DNA of 64,000 bases, taken from the NCBI RefSeq assembly GCF_000002235.5, contig NW_022145596.1, forward strand, positions 5,700,352 to 5,764,351. The letters are read 5' to 3'. The DNA is from Strongylocentrotus purpuratus (lineage: Eukaryota > Echinodermata > Echinoidea > Camarodonta > Strongylocentrotidae). A program made the position numbers and the translations under genes. The notes beneath the pieces are model-generated. The model had not been told where the DNA came from and did no database searches. It saw only the letters and a list, made by a program, of their open reading frames with translations. Shown in pieces: positions 1 through 11,585 of the stretch; position 1 is the first letter of the stretch, and each line of letters opens with the position of its first letter.

Positions 1-1695
1 TTATGTGAGCCATTTTTTCCCTTCTCAACAATCCATCTTCTTTTCTCATCTTTATCTTATTTTTTGTTTAGTCATCGGAGTTCAATCTTCTTTCGACCGG
101 TTTAATCACGGCCATATTGAAATAAAGATTGCTTTTTTAGACAACTCAATTCTGGGCAATGATTTCATCTCTCACATAGCTATACCCATAGGCATGTAAT
201 GTAAACCTATTTCTTTAGTCACCTAGAAGAGGCCTCCAAATCATAGCACCTGAAATATATACACCTAGTACAGTGAATCAACTTTAGAGTTTGGAACAAA
301 AGGCTTACGTATATAAAATCGACCTAATCCGATTTAGTAGGACTGGAAAACATAACAACCTTTTGTTCGTAATAAGTGACCATGGCATACAATATAAGAA
401 CGCTAATATGCCATTAAAAAATTCTGGTTTGAACAAAAAACTTGAAATTCAGTTATGTGGAGTCTACATTATTATGATCTAATGAAACCGTCAATGTATG
501 TGCCCCAATCTTCAATTTCTGTTTATTACTTCAAACGCATTAACATATCCGTCATATAGACCTGCGCACAGAGATCTAGTTTTGTTTCTCTTATTTTACT
601 CCTTACACGGTATCAAAATATAAATTAATCGCACTTGATATGATGATAAAGCAATGATGAAGTCATTAAAGTTTCCATGTCTTTTTGTGCTGGATTCTTC
701 CACCCTGTCTCATTTCAGTCTTATTGTTTTTAAGTTGTTCCTTATTTTTCTCTTTGCTTGGTAGAAGTGTTATTCTGAATGTTTTGATGGTATCGTCTAT
801 CCCTTAATTTGTTTTCCTGTTTTCTAGGTGAATGTCACTGATAGGTGATATTGACTAGCAGACGATATTTGACACTACCAATGGATTGATTCGAGGAAAT
901 TCGCGCGCTCTTTTCGCGCCCTTTTTCAACTTATATCTGAGTGAAACGCTAGAAAGTAAATGGTGGTAGGTTCTCTATGACACAGAGAGAGAGAGAGATA
1001 CAGAGAGAGACAGAGAGACAGAGATAGAGACAGAGAGAGAAAGGGGGTTCGATTTAACAACTAGAGGGAGTAGAGTGTTTGGGCAATTAAAAGCAATTGG
1101 TTCGTTGTCTTTTTTCTAAATCTGAGTTTTTGTTCATTAGTGAGAAAACACGTCGATTGATTTGGTTGAGATCTAACTGCTAGGGATTCCACGGGTACAC
1201 AGAAAACTGAAACCACCATGGCAGTATCAGGTCAGGCCCTTTCCCCTTTATTTCCTGGAACGTTTTCCATCAGGATAATAAGAACCGCCTCCATTTGTGG
1301 AAGTGAGAACACAATTAATGGGGATAGTATTTCAGTGAGGCGTTTAAGCAATCTTTGATTTTGCTGCTGAAGTAGGTAATTTGTTTTTATACCATATCGG
1401 CTTCTCTCTTCCTCTCTCTCTCTCTCCCTCTCTTGTCCCTTTCTTGAGAAGAAGTTTTGCCAAGGGTGGAAGGATATATCTATTACTAACCTATGGGTAA
1501 ACAGACTGTTTCCCCAAAAGCCATTTTACTTTTTCGTATATGTGTTATCTCATGAAGGGGTGCAACTATAACTGTAACAAGTGTTCCGGAGACAGAAAAT
1601 CAATCAAGTGAAGAATTCGATACACACCTGACCAGAGCGCTGTTCCGTGGCGCCGCGCTTGTCTGTCGTCTGTTTGGGTTTGAATGGCGGTTAAT
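1..1695. other. Phox2 intron 1, distal left part
   Basis: Presumed intronic DNA because the Phox2 homeodomain exon was not found to its right. It holds a GA/CAGAGA tract (981-1042), a short CT tract (about 1398-1435) and a GC-richer patch at 1625-1690 just before the foldback element. No convincing exon on either strand. The homeodomain motifs (RIRTTF, YPDIYTRE, VWFQNRR) were looked for on the minus strand and not seen. Confidence 0.5.
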
Positions 1696-1701
1696 GATGT
1701 C
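1696..1701 (+). repeat. Putative target-site duplication, left
   Basis: GATGTC directly before the first base of the left arm, repeated directly after the right arm at 3177-3182. Six bases. If the true ends are two bases further in, the duplication would instead be TA. Confidence 0.6.
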
Positions 1702-1994
1702 TATGGTGGCCCTGAAGGGACATCGCGAATAGACTAAATCGTGAAAAATATGCGATAAAATTCACGATATCGTAAATTTTATCGCATATTTTTCACGAAG
1801 AAATTCACGAAATTGACGATATCGTGAACTTTATCGTGAACTTTTCACGATGAAATTGACGATATCGTGAATTTTATCGTGAAAAGTTTACGATATAAAG
1901 TTCACGATATCGTCAATTTTATCGTGTACTCTATCGTGTACTCTCCTGACGGGCGCTTCGTAAACAAAACCAGCCCTAGCTGGGGGAGACAGAG
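1702..1994 (+). repeat. Foldback element, left outer inverted arm
   Basis: Left arm, reverse-complementary to 2873-3176. It contains a self-complementary block of about 60 bp (1739-1798) centred on CGATATCG, then further CGATATCG-centred blocks, then two tandem copies of an ATCGTGTACTCT unit, then CCTGACGGGCGCTTCG and CCAGCCCTAGCTGGGGGAG. Confidence 0.9.
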
Positions 1995-2872
1995 AAAAGG
2001 AAAAAAGGGAAAGGGAAAGAGAAGATAAAAGGAAAGAAAGAATAATAAGAAGAAAAGAGGGAAACGGGGGGGGGGGGGCGAAGGGCTCTTGCCTCCTCCT
2101 CACTCCCCCCCCCCCGCCAAAAAATAAATAAGGAGAGAGAGAAGGGAAAGGGAAAGGGAAAGAAAATATAAAAGGAAAGAAAGAAGAGGAAGAAGGAAAG
2201 AGGGAAACGGGGGAAGGGCGAAAGGCTCTTACCTCCCCCTCTCCCCTCCCGCCATAAAGGGAAAGAGAAGGGAGAGGGAAAGAAAATATAAAAGGAAAGA
2301 AAGAAGAGGAAAAAGAATAAGAAAAGAGGGAAACAGGGGCGAAGGGCTCTTGCCTCCTTTCTTTTCTTTCTTTTCCTTTCTTTCCTATTCTCCCTCTTTT
2401 TCGTTTTTCTCTTTCTTTCTTCTCTTTCCCTTTCCTTCTCTCTCTCTCTCTTATTTATTTTTTGGCGGGGGGCGGGGGGACGAGGCAAAAGCCCTTTGCC
2501 CCCGTTTCCCTCTTTTCTTCTTCTTCCTCTTCTTTCTTTCCTTTTATCTTCTCTTTCCCTTTCCCTTTCCCTTCTCTCTCTCTCTCTCTGATTTATTTTT
2601 TGGCGGGGGGGGGAGGGGGGGGCAAGAGTCCTTCGCCCTTCCCCCGTTTTCCTCTTTTCTTCTTCTTCCTCTTCTTTCTTTCCTTTTATCTTCTCTTTCC
2701 CTTTCCCTTTCCCTTCTCTCTCTCTCTCTGATTTATTTTTTGGCGGGGAGGGGGGGGGGGGGGAGTGAGGAGGAGGCAAGAGCCCTTCGCCCCCCCCCCC
2801 GTTTCCCTCTTTTCTTCTTATTATTCTTTCTTTCCTTTTATCTTCTCTTTCCCTTTCCCTTTTTTCCTTCTC

Positions 2873-3176
2873 TCTGTCTCCCCCAGCTAGGGCTGGTTTT
2901 GTTTACGAAGCGCCCGTCAGGAGAGTACACGATAGAGTACACGATAGAGTACACGATAAAATTGACGATATCGTGAACTTTATATCGTGAACTTTTCACG
3001 ATAAAATTCACGATATCGTCAATTTCATCGTGAAAAGTTCACGATAAAGTTTACGATATCGTCAATTTCGTGAATTTCTTCGTGAAAAATATGCGATAAA
3101 ATTGACGATATCGTGAATTTTATCGCATATTTTTCACGATTTAGTCTATTCGCGATGTCCCTTCAGGGCCACCATA
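2873..3176 (-). repeat. Foldback element, right outer inverted arm
   Basis: Mirror of the left arm, about 99% identical over the alignable part by eye. It carries three rather than two tandem copies of the AGTACACGATAG unit (2933-2970), which explains the length difference between arms. Confidence 0.9.
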
Positions 3177-3182
3177 GATGTC
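3177..3182 (+). repeat. Putative target-site duplication, right
   Basis: GATGTC directly after the right arm, identical and in the same orientation as 1696-1701. The next bases differ from the left flank, so the duplication is not longer than six if the ends are as placed. Confidence 0.6.
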
Positions 3183-6100
3183 TTTGTTTTTCACTTCAAA
3201 CAACTCCCAAGACTAGAAACAGGAAACTATCTACTTTTATATTTATTTATCCGTATACCTGTTTGTCTCCACACTATACATATTTACGAAATTACGCTGT
3301 ATTACAAGCAAATAAAGTTTGGCGTCCATTTGGTTTCTCGAAGCTCTTTGCTTCTAGAATTTTAGAACCTTTCTTTCATTCTCCGACTACACCAAAATAT
3401 CAAAATTTCCACCAAATCTGCTAATCATTTATTTTAATAGATGGAATAAAATGCAGACAAAAATTGTTAGATATTTTTCTCATGTTATGATGTTACCCCT
3501 AAAATCATCACTAATACAATGTTTTTGATAAGAAAATTCTTCACTTTTTACTTACTAATCTTAATAGTTTTAAAATAAAACACTAGCCTTATCATATTTG
3601 TTTACGTATTACATAAAGATTGGGGTTGGTGTAACTGCCTACGGCCCTTAAAGAGCATGACAGAGTTAATTGACTTCTAATAATTTAGACTACAGGGTTT
3701 TACACTGTAAATGACTATTGATTTCATTTTGAATTACAGCGTGCAGGTTTCTTAAAATTAGATCGAATATCAATCGATTGTCTATAACACGAAACCCGCA
3801 ATTAATCAGAAGTTTCTTTTCGTCTTCGTTAGCCTGACATGCCTGATTTTACTTGGTATTATATTTTCCCAATTTTGTATAAGTTCATTCTGAGTGAGTA
3901 ACAGAGGCGCAGCAGGGATCGAGTCATAGGGGGGGGGGGGGCTGATACTGGTCTTATGTCGAATGAATTACATGCAAGGAGTAGAGCGATCGAACGGGGA
4001 AGATTTTGAAGGGGATGATATCATTCCCTTTTCACGTATTGTCACCTCTCCCTTTCTCTCTCCTCCTCTCTCTCTCTCTGTCTGTCTCTATTCTCTGTCC
4101 TCCATTATAGAGAGGGCGCGTGCCCCTCTAATCTGACAAATTTGCTGACAAATTAAGTCTTCAGATCAGTAACTGTTTCAGTCCATTTTGTTAATGTCAA
4201 TGATGTCATGATCTCCGACCCTATCGAATATGTTATCAAAGCTATGTGTTGTTATTCACTATTGATATTTTTTTTAAGTATAACGAGAATAAGATGTAAA
4301 GTGTCATCATTGAGTATGTACCAACAAATTCATGGCTAAATAGTTCCTTTAATTATGCTGAATTGACCTTTGTTCATTATGACCTTGTTTATTTAAAATC
4401 ATCCATCTAATAACAATGTTTATTCGCAAAAAAAAATAAAAAAATCTCTTGCTCCTCCTATCATCTTCTAATATCATCATCATAATCGTTTTTCTGTAAT
4501 CAAATCTTTAACTTCTGGTACATGTAGATGTTGATATATTCCGGATGAATAAACGAGAAGAGAAAACCAATCTTTCAAACGATGCGTCCTAATTAATCAA
4601 CGTGGTATGTATGGTGGGTAAGATTAATTCATCATCATGGGTCTCTCTGTATCTACAAATAGTTTCTCAATGGCCACTTCATGTCCTGTTCAAGCTTTCT
4701 TCATTTCAATCAAACCCTTCCGCAAACATCGACATGTGTCATACTAACGCACGAATTCTGCTTCCAAAGTCATCATCCTTATTAATGTATCATCCCGAGC
4801 GAAGGAGAAGAGATGGGGGAAATAGCAGCGCAGTATTATGAGTATACCCTTCACCCCCATTCCATACTACGGTGTCCCTGAATATTTAATTTGCCAAAAT
4901 GGTCTATGAACAAGCATACACAAACAAGCGTATTTACAATGACGGTTGTGATTCTTTTTTTCCCCTCGCTTACCCAGCGCACCACTCGGAAGGCGGCCCT
5001 TATTAATTCATTGATTGATTGATTTTTTTTCTTCCTCTTCTTCCTCCCTTCTCTGTGTTTCTCGCTGGGTAGATTCACCACCCGCTTGCCATGCTAGCGC
5101 TCCGATGAGCGAACGAGGGGTAGTATCGTACCGTCTGGCACGGCGGGGAAAGCTCAGCCATATGTCCTTATCGACCCGCTCTCTCTCCATCTCATCTCGC
5201 TCCTATACACCAACACCAATGATATCATCACCATCCTCTCTCATTCTCTCCCCTCCTCCTCCTCCTCCTCCTCTCTCAGTAACAAGCAAACAATAGAGAT
5301 GATGAGGGTGATCGTTCGAATATGGACCCCAAATGTCAACATTTAAACATCTCCTAATTTGCACAGAGTGAACCGTATACTCCAAACAATCTTGACGACT
5401 TTTTTTTTCTCTCTCTTTCTCCTTCAGCAACGATAGAGGAAGACTTAATTAATTTGAGTGCTAGTGTGAGGGGCATATTTTAGCCAGCAGAAATATAATA
5501 TTGGGAGAGGAAACGGATTGCATCCGACCAGAAGTTGAAATATCAGTAGAGTACAAATGCTATAGTCAAACAATAACATAATTAAGGCATACATCTGTGT
5601 TGGCAATCCGAGTGAAATTTGCATAATCTCAATTGTTATAAAAGATACATTTCATTATCCTATTTTATGTGCCTCAGCTATTGAGAAGAAAAAAAATATT
5701 CGGGGCATATCATGCAATATCTGTATATCCATTGATGTCTCATTTAAGCAAATAAAACAAATAGTCAAATAAAAAAATATGGTATTGACGTGAATATCTT
5801 TGTGATAAATTATGAAACCTTTGAAACATTTCTATTAACATGATTAATTTGAATGACTAAAAAAATGCCTAGTTTAATCAGTGTAATAAAGATGTGGAGC
5901 GAATATGATCTCACTTTGTTTTGGTTCTAATTGTTATCATAAAATGCATTTCGTGATTGTATGATTTGCCACGTTATGATTATCATTGCCCCAAATGTGG
6001 TCATGTTTTGATGACAACATTATAATTAGTTTTAAGTATATTTTCTAGTGAGAAAAATGTACTTAGAAGTTATTGTGTTACTATGATTATCAATTTAGTG

Positions 6101-6232
6101 ACAATTAGTAATGTAGTATTAATCGAATACCCATGTAGTATTAGTTGTACTTTCTGTTAACTTTCTTTAAACATATCTGGAAAGAAAAAATAAATATATA
6201 TATATATATATATATATATGGGTACACGTATA
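3183..6232. other. Phox2 intron 1, between foldback element and small MITE
   Basis: Mostly A+T-rich non-coding DNA. Holds a G13 run (3929-3941), CT tracts (about 4053-4087 and 5245-5280) and a (AT)n run (6194-6219). A CpG-richer patch at 4960-5180 interrupts the A+T-rich background and could be a regulatory element; ORFs over it (4851-5190 minus, 5015-5296 plus) are Glu/Lys- or Ser/Pro-rich and fit no family. Confidence 0.45.
6194..6219. repeat. (AT)n microsatellite
   Basis: About 13 uninterrupted AT units, directly left of the 6233-6389 inverted-repeat element. Confidence 0.9.
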
Positions 6233-6389
6233 CAACGTTGGCAAAGAATTTCAAAAAATCAAGATAAGGCAATTTCAGTAAGCATTACGTATATCCCATT
6301 GAAATTACAAATATTGTACAACAAAATATTACTATGGTATTGAAATTGCCATTGAGTTATTTTGAAGAAATTCTTTGTGATAGTGTTGA
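6233..6389. mobile_element. Small inverted-repeat (MITE-like) element
   Basis: Left arm begins CAAC then GGCAAAGAATTTC and contains GGCAATTTCAGTA. The right arm (about 6339-6389) reads, in reverse complement, CAAC then CACAAAGAATTTC and GGCAATTTCAATA. The arms are about 40-45 bp each, imperfect, around an A+T-rich centre. No coding capacity and no clear target duplication, so the family is unknown. It could also be a conserved RNA hairpin or a degraded palindrome. Confidence 0.42.
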
Positions 6390-9300
6390 GTGTGTCGAAT
6401 GACTTTTGTTCAGAGGACTTTTCTTCCCAAAGAATACAAAATATGTATAGTAGGCATTTTTAAATATATTTTCAAATAGATATTAAGAAGTGTTTTTTAA
6501 TTTGTAGATGTATAGTATGAAAACAATTGTAGTGCATTAAAAGCATCTTCGTTTCATCCTTTGACAGCGATGAAGATAGATTATAAAGAATTGGTTGTTA
6601 ATGAAGCGTAGTATATCTCCTTCTGGTCACCAGTCGAAGAGATTATCCCATGTGCGATAAGGATCTAGACCGGTGACGCAGGCGTGAAAAGGTGGGCACA
6701 TACGGGTGTGTCCATCCACAGAGTTTGCTAGCCGCGATCTTCACGAAGTCGCATATGGCATTTTTAGTTGGCGCCTCTTTCTTCGGCTGGAGATTGTGTC
6801 ACGTGCGGGAATGCGAATAGCCGGCTTCCCGCAAGCGCCCCGGTCGGTATACGGGGCGGATTAAAGACCTGCCTCGCTGACAGGAGGGTGTAAAGATAAA
6901 AGAAAATCAATGATTGGTCGCGTGGGCTTCCCTTTGAGTGGATTATAACCAGCCTAATTTCGACCACCCCCTCAATTTTCTTTGATTGATAATAGTTTAG
7001 ACAATACACGATTCATTTCCATAATTGACCTGTCATGGCCTTGGAATAAGCTGGACTATATCAAAGGCAAAGCAAAGGGAAATATACAACATGAACATAT
7101 TTTTTGAGAATCGACAAACGTGGATAACAATAGTTTCGAAAAGGGAATCGACTATTGATCTTTTGCTCTTAAAAAAAAGGCTTTTAAATATATCTTATGT
7201 CATTTTGACTAGCTTTGATGGTCACAACATAATGTATTGTACGGTATGTCTGTGTTTGAACTGATAATGGAAATGAACGAAAAATTTAAATTAGTTTTGT
7301 CAAATGTTCTCCAAACAAATTTCTTAATAATCCGCTGTTAAACAAATTAAAACAAAGAGAATATTACTACCAGTTAATTGTTTTATTTATTAATCTAACA
7401 ATTAGTTACATGTAAGATAGGGAAAATCTAATTAAAAAGTGAGGTACTCGTGCATGCAGTCAGCCAAAAATAAATAAATTTCTTGTTACAGTAAATAATA
7501 TGCATTAAATGTAAAGTGCTCCAAGAATTATGATACTTAGCTAAACAGCAACCATTTTAATCACTCATTCCTGTAAATAAAACATAACATTTATCCAACT
7601 TTACGAAAATAAAAATATATTCTTTTAGTATTAGTTTACATAATACACATTCCTCATTTATTCCTCATATCCAATCTCAATCCTATATTATTATCATTGT
7701 TTTGTTTTGCTACATCTTACACCTCTTTGTGCTTAAACTAAACGCAACAACTTTTTTTTAATAATAAAGTATGACTATACCCCGTAAAGCCAGGGGCATC
7801 ACATACATAACGCTAATTTATCTTTAGCTGGGGCGTTTTCTTGTTGTAGAAAAACAGATAAATCCCATTAGACATAGCAACGCCCAATCGAGTTATTCAC
7901 TTCCCAAAAGAAAGGGGGGAAAAGGAACGCAGTTGTAGGCTAACTTCTAATTTAACTCTCTCGTTTAGGGATTACTCGTCAACTGATTAAGTTTTCGTCC
8001 AATCTACGATGAGGCTATTCCGACACAATACTTGTTAACATGTCTCATGTGGGTTTAGCTTCCTCTATGTTTCTCCTCCGTTTTCCCAATGTCATGGAGT
8101 CGTTTTCTTGGAAGTAAACCACCAAAAGAATTAAAAAGCTGCCATCTTAGAAGTGATGTTAATATAGATGATAGGGAATGTTTGGTATTTGATGTAAATT
8201 AAGGTAAAGTTCCCTCATCTTCTTCGCCTAGCTTCCTGCTGGGGGAGGCTTGGTTTTCAACAGGAGAAGAAAAAAAAAAGCGGAGGAAAAACTTGATTTA
8301 ATCAGGGATAAAGTCTTCTCCACACCTCCGGGACAATCTTATCGAAGGGATGGCTTCTTAGATACTCAGGCTTGACATATGACTTTTCCCTTTTGGATAT
8401 GAAGAAGGAAAGACATGAGGAATGGAAAGAAAGAAGAAGACAAACAGGAGGAAATGCACTCGGTGGAGGAGAGGAGGGCTGGATTGATTGGATACGTGTT
8501 TCTTTGCGGGAATTCGAGTCGCGAAAGCCCGCGGATTTAGCTTAGTACAGCCGTCTGCGCACGGGCACACACTATCCCTTTACATTAATTAATCAGTATT
8601 CATTTTTGAAAAAGCACACATGCACACGTGGAAGAAGACGGTCAAGAAATACGTATCGCTAAAGGGGGCTTGCTACCTTCGAAACTTTTAGAGCTGGCAC
8701 TCATGAAATGAGAAGATGACAAGATGAGAAGAAGACTTCAACACCCAAGATTCTTCATTTGATCAAGTTTAAACGCTGGTAACCCTCACTAAATCCGTGC
8801 TCTCGTTTTTTATTGTAGAGCAAATTACACATGAAATGCGCGCCGAAATTCGAATCGGGATGTCTTTGAGTCATTTGTTTGAAGAGTGGCTTGATTTGGC
8901 AGTCAAATAGCGTTTAATTCGTTTTGCATTCTCGGCAATTATTTGAGCAAACTAGAAGTAAGGACTGATCGGCGTACTCCGCTCACACGCTCAGATAATA
9001 TGATAGGAATAGACTGCGAAAGTCAAAACACTGAGGAAAAAGAAAAACATGTACGAGAAAAAGATTGAGATTAAAGGAAATGAATGAAATAACATAGAAA
9101 ATGGAAAATGGTAAAGGATAATGGTAAAAAGAAAAACAATTGAAGACAAAATTAATTGCTTGTGTCTTAATTTAAAAGAGAAATCACTTTAAAAGAGAGA
9201 ATTCTCTTTGGCAGGTGACATCCAATTTTCGTATTTTATTTTGTATTTTCAATTTCTTTTACTCTTTTATTAAAACCTAGAATGTTCCATAAGATAAGGG

Positions 9301-11579
9301 ATAGCACATCATTAATAAATGTTTGAAACAATCACATCTAAAACAAAGTTCTACTTGGTTTAACATTAAAAATATGTCAAGATTAGCGTCTGGTATCCTC
9401 ACTGAGTGTCGTGCTGGTGAATGTAAAACGCCATTGTAAAGTCATTTATATAAAACAAAATGTAAAAGGAGTCTAGGGAGAAACGGAAATACATAGTTAA
9501 GTTTGCCTGAGTGGGCTTTTAAAGTATTCAACCATCTTAATGTTATTACCGAAGAGCTAAACGTAGCTCAAATTGAGATTTATTTGATAACTGTTACACC
9601 TCCCTTTTCATGACTCGTTGATTCGGTAGAGCCAAATTCACTTTAGTCCTCTTCATATGCGTAAACAATGCTGTAATACAATTTGTCTGAATAACCAATT
9701 CGCTAATTTAATGTTCTCCGCCTTGACAAAACTCTTGCTTGCGTGTGAGTCTTTCTTCGGCAAGAAAAAAAAAAGGTTGTTCTCCGTATTTATTGAGAGA
9801 TAAAAGGGGGTGTTTGGGAGGGGAAAGAATGGATGAAACGTGCTCATTTAGATTTGTGAGAAGTTAAGCTAATCAATTACGAATGCAAATTCTCTTGTTG
9901 AGAAGGCTACGTCTCAATTTTACAGTTGTAGGTACGCGATTTGACGAGACCTGTCAATTATTATTACATACAATTATTTCTAAAAATCATCGAAGTTCTA
10001 ATAAATGCTTTGGTGATTAAAACGTTTTCTGCTGTTTTAAATGTAGTATTCTGTTCTTAAACTGCGGGTATTTAAGCCTTTCTTGTTATTTTTGCTTTGT
10101 TTTATTTTCTTAATAACACTTATAGAACTTAAGACAAGTATCTACCACATTCGGAATGCATATTATGATAATCTTACACGTTCACTTTCGTATATAATTT
10201 ACTGATCATGAAATGCTTTCTTATCTACACTGGACGGATTGAATTCCACATGTCTACTTGCTGGACACTTCGTCGATTGCCCGGCACAACGTATTTTGTT
10301 CATTATCTCTAGAAATTCTTGACTATTACATCAAATATACTTTTACACTTTTCTTATTGTCATGATAATGAAATAAAATTCTAAGAAAAATTGTTTTACA
10401 AAACTTTTAAACGTATGCTTCCGTCAAAATAATGGAAGTTAAAAGTATGAGATTCGAAATATTTGGCCATATTTTAACAGAATAACATCTCGTATTAGGG
10501 ATTGTTCTGTTAATCTCACTGAATAATCTCTGATTATTAATAACAAAGTTAGTATATCTTCACTTGAAAATTTCAAAGAATTAGGAGACCAAGCAAACAA
10601 ATATTTCTACCCTTCAAGATTCATTTATATTTAAATTAAGATATCTAAATATCAGTATTAACACATACAGTGATTTTCCTTTCAATGTATGGTTTATTAA
10701 ATAGGAACCTTATGAATTATTCGTATGTATTTTTTCTTCAAATCAAGAACCATTTTAATGCAGACGACATCCCTTTGGTTTTATTGTAATGCTTCAAGTA
10801 ATAAAAGTAGAATATATTTTATATAAAGCTGAACATGCTAAAATACACTATTAACGGCCATAAAATCCATCCCATGCTTTAGCAAAAAATAAAAGTAAAA
10901 CTTGCTTGACAAAATCAATGTGGTGATGAATGAGAAGCTTGCACACCGCACATACTTTAAACATCAAAATTTCATTTATTAGAAGAGACGTGTGTGCGTT
11001 GAGCATACTTCGAAGGTAAGATGAGCGAAAATAAACAAATAAAGATCGGAAAAGTGGTTTAGTCGATGTTGAGGTAGAAATTGTTCGAATTAGTGGGGAG
11101 TCCGAATTGATAAACGGACCTAATGTCATTGTTGGTCGCGCGCGCGGCTGGTTAACGAAATTACCAAATAATTTACCAACAAATCAAATCAGAACAGGAT
11201 AAATCACATAATCAACCATCATCAACGACACTAAAGCGCTCAAAAAACAAACCTAGGCAAAATTGATCGAATTATCTTTGGTGTAAATGTCGTTATGTAA
11301 TTTAGCGAACTGCAAACTGTATTTGGGTTTGATCAACTTAGTTATAGGTTGGTAGGGACCGGGGAAAGAGGGAGTGCTAGCTAGACGAGCGTCGATCGCT
11401 CCGCGCCTAATTCTATCATTGACGAGGGAATTTAGAGATATACAATTGACTTGGAACGATTTGATCAGCAATTGGGAACGGGAAGAGGGGATAGCAAGAG
11501 TGACATTAGTTCTGTCTGACACTTCCATCTAGTTTTAGCCAATAATCGTTATCATCAAACAGAGAAATTATTTTGGATT
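6390..11579. other. Phox2 intron 1, proximal part
   Basis: Intronic DNA on the minus strand up to the exon 1 donor. Three patches stand out by higher G+C and CpG: 6640-6970, 8440-8570 and 11105-11535; 9000-10850 is strongly A+T-rich with nothing recognisable. The patch nearest the exon contains a 91-codon minus-strand ORF (11253-11528) that resembles no known protein and is more likely regulatory DNA that happens to be open. Confidence 0.45.
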
Positions 11580-11585
11580 ACTTAC
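11580..11585 (-). other. Phox2 intron 1 splice donor
   Basis: Minus-strand GTAAGT directly after the first base of codon 88. It is a full consensus donor (G before GT). Reading through it meets a TAA two codons later, so the exon cannot be extended. This fixes the exon end. Confidence 0.85.

Larger units (their letters stand above)
1702..3176. mobile_element. Foldback DNA transposon, non-autonomous (TU/FB-like)
   Basis: A 1,475-bp element that is almost one perfect hairpin. Ends are TATGGTGGCCCTGAAGGG and its reverse complement. The outer arms (1702-1994 and 2873-3176) differ by about three substitutions plus one extra copy of a short AGTACACGATAG-type unit on the right. Each arm consists of sub-repeats built on CGATATCG with TCGTGAA and ATTTTATCG words, giving hairpins inside the hairpin. 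The interior (1995-2872) is mirrored: three purine-rich repeat units on the left half and three pyrimidine-rich units on the right, about 125-155 bp apart. GATGTC flanks both ends. Interior ORFs are Lys/Arg/Glu- or Ser/Phe-rich low complexity; no transposase. This architecture resembles the TU foldback elements described from sea urchins and Drosophila FB. Superfamily not assigned. Confidence 0.9.

Noticed and set aside
1976-2976. Long ORFs (up to 267 codons) inside the foldback element on both strands
   Set aside because: They are Lys/Arg/Glu or Ser/Phe/Leu low complexity produced by the purine/pyrimidine repeats; no domain and no transposase motif.
11253-11528. The HNDIYTKD segment as a remnant of the homeodomain YPDIYTREE motif
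   Set aside because: No other homeodomain residues occur around it; a four-to-five residue match is chance.
1-11580. A Phox2 homeodomain exon within the window
   Set aside because: RIRTTF, ELERVF, YPDIYTRE and VWFQNRR codings were looked for on the minus strand and not seen; the exon probably lies off the left edge. A profile search would settle it.
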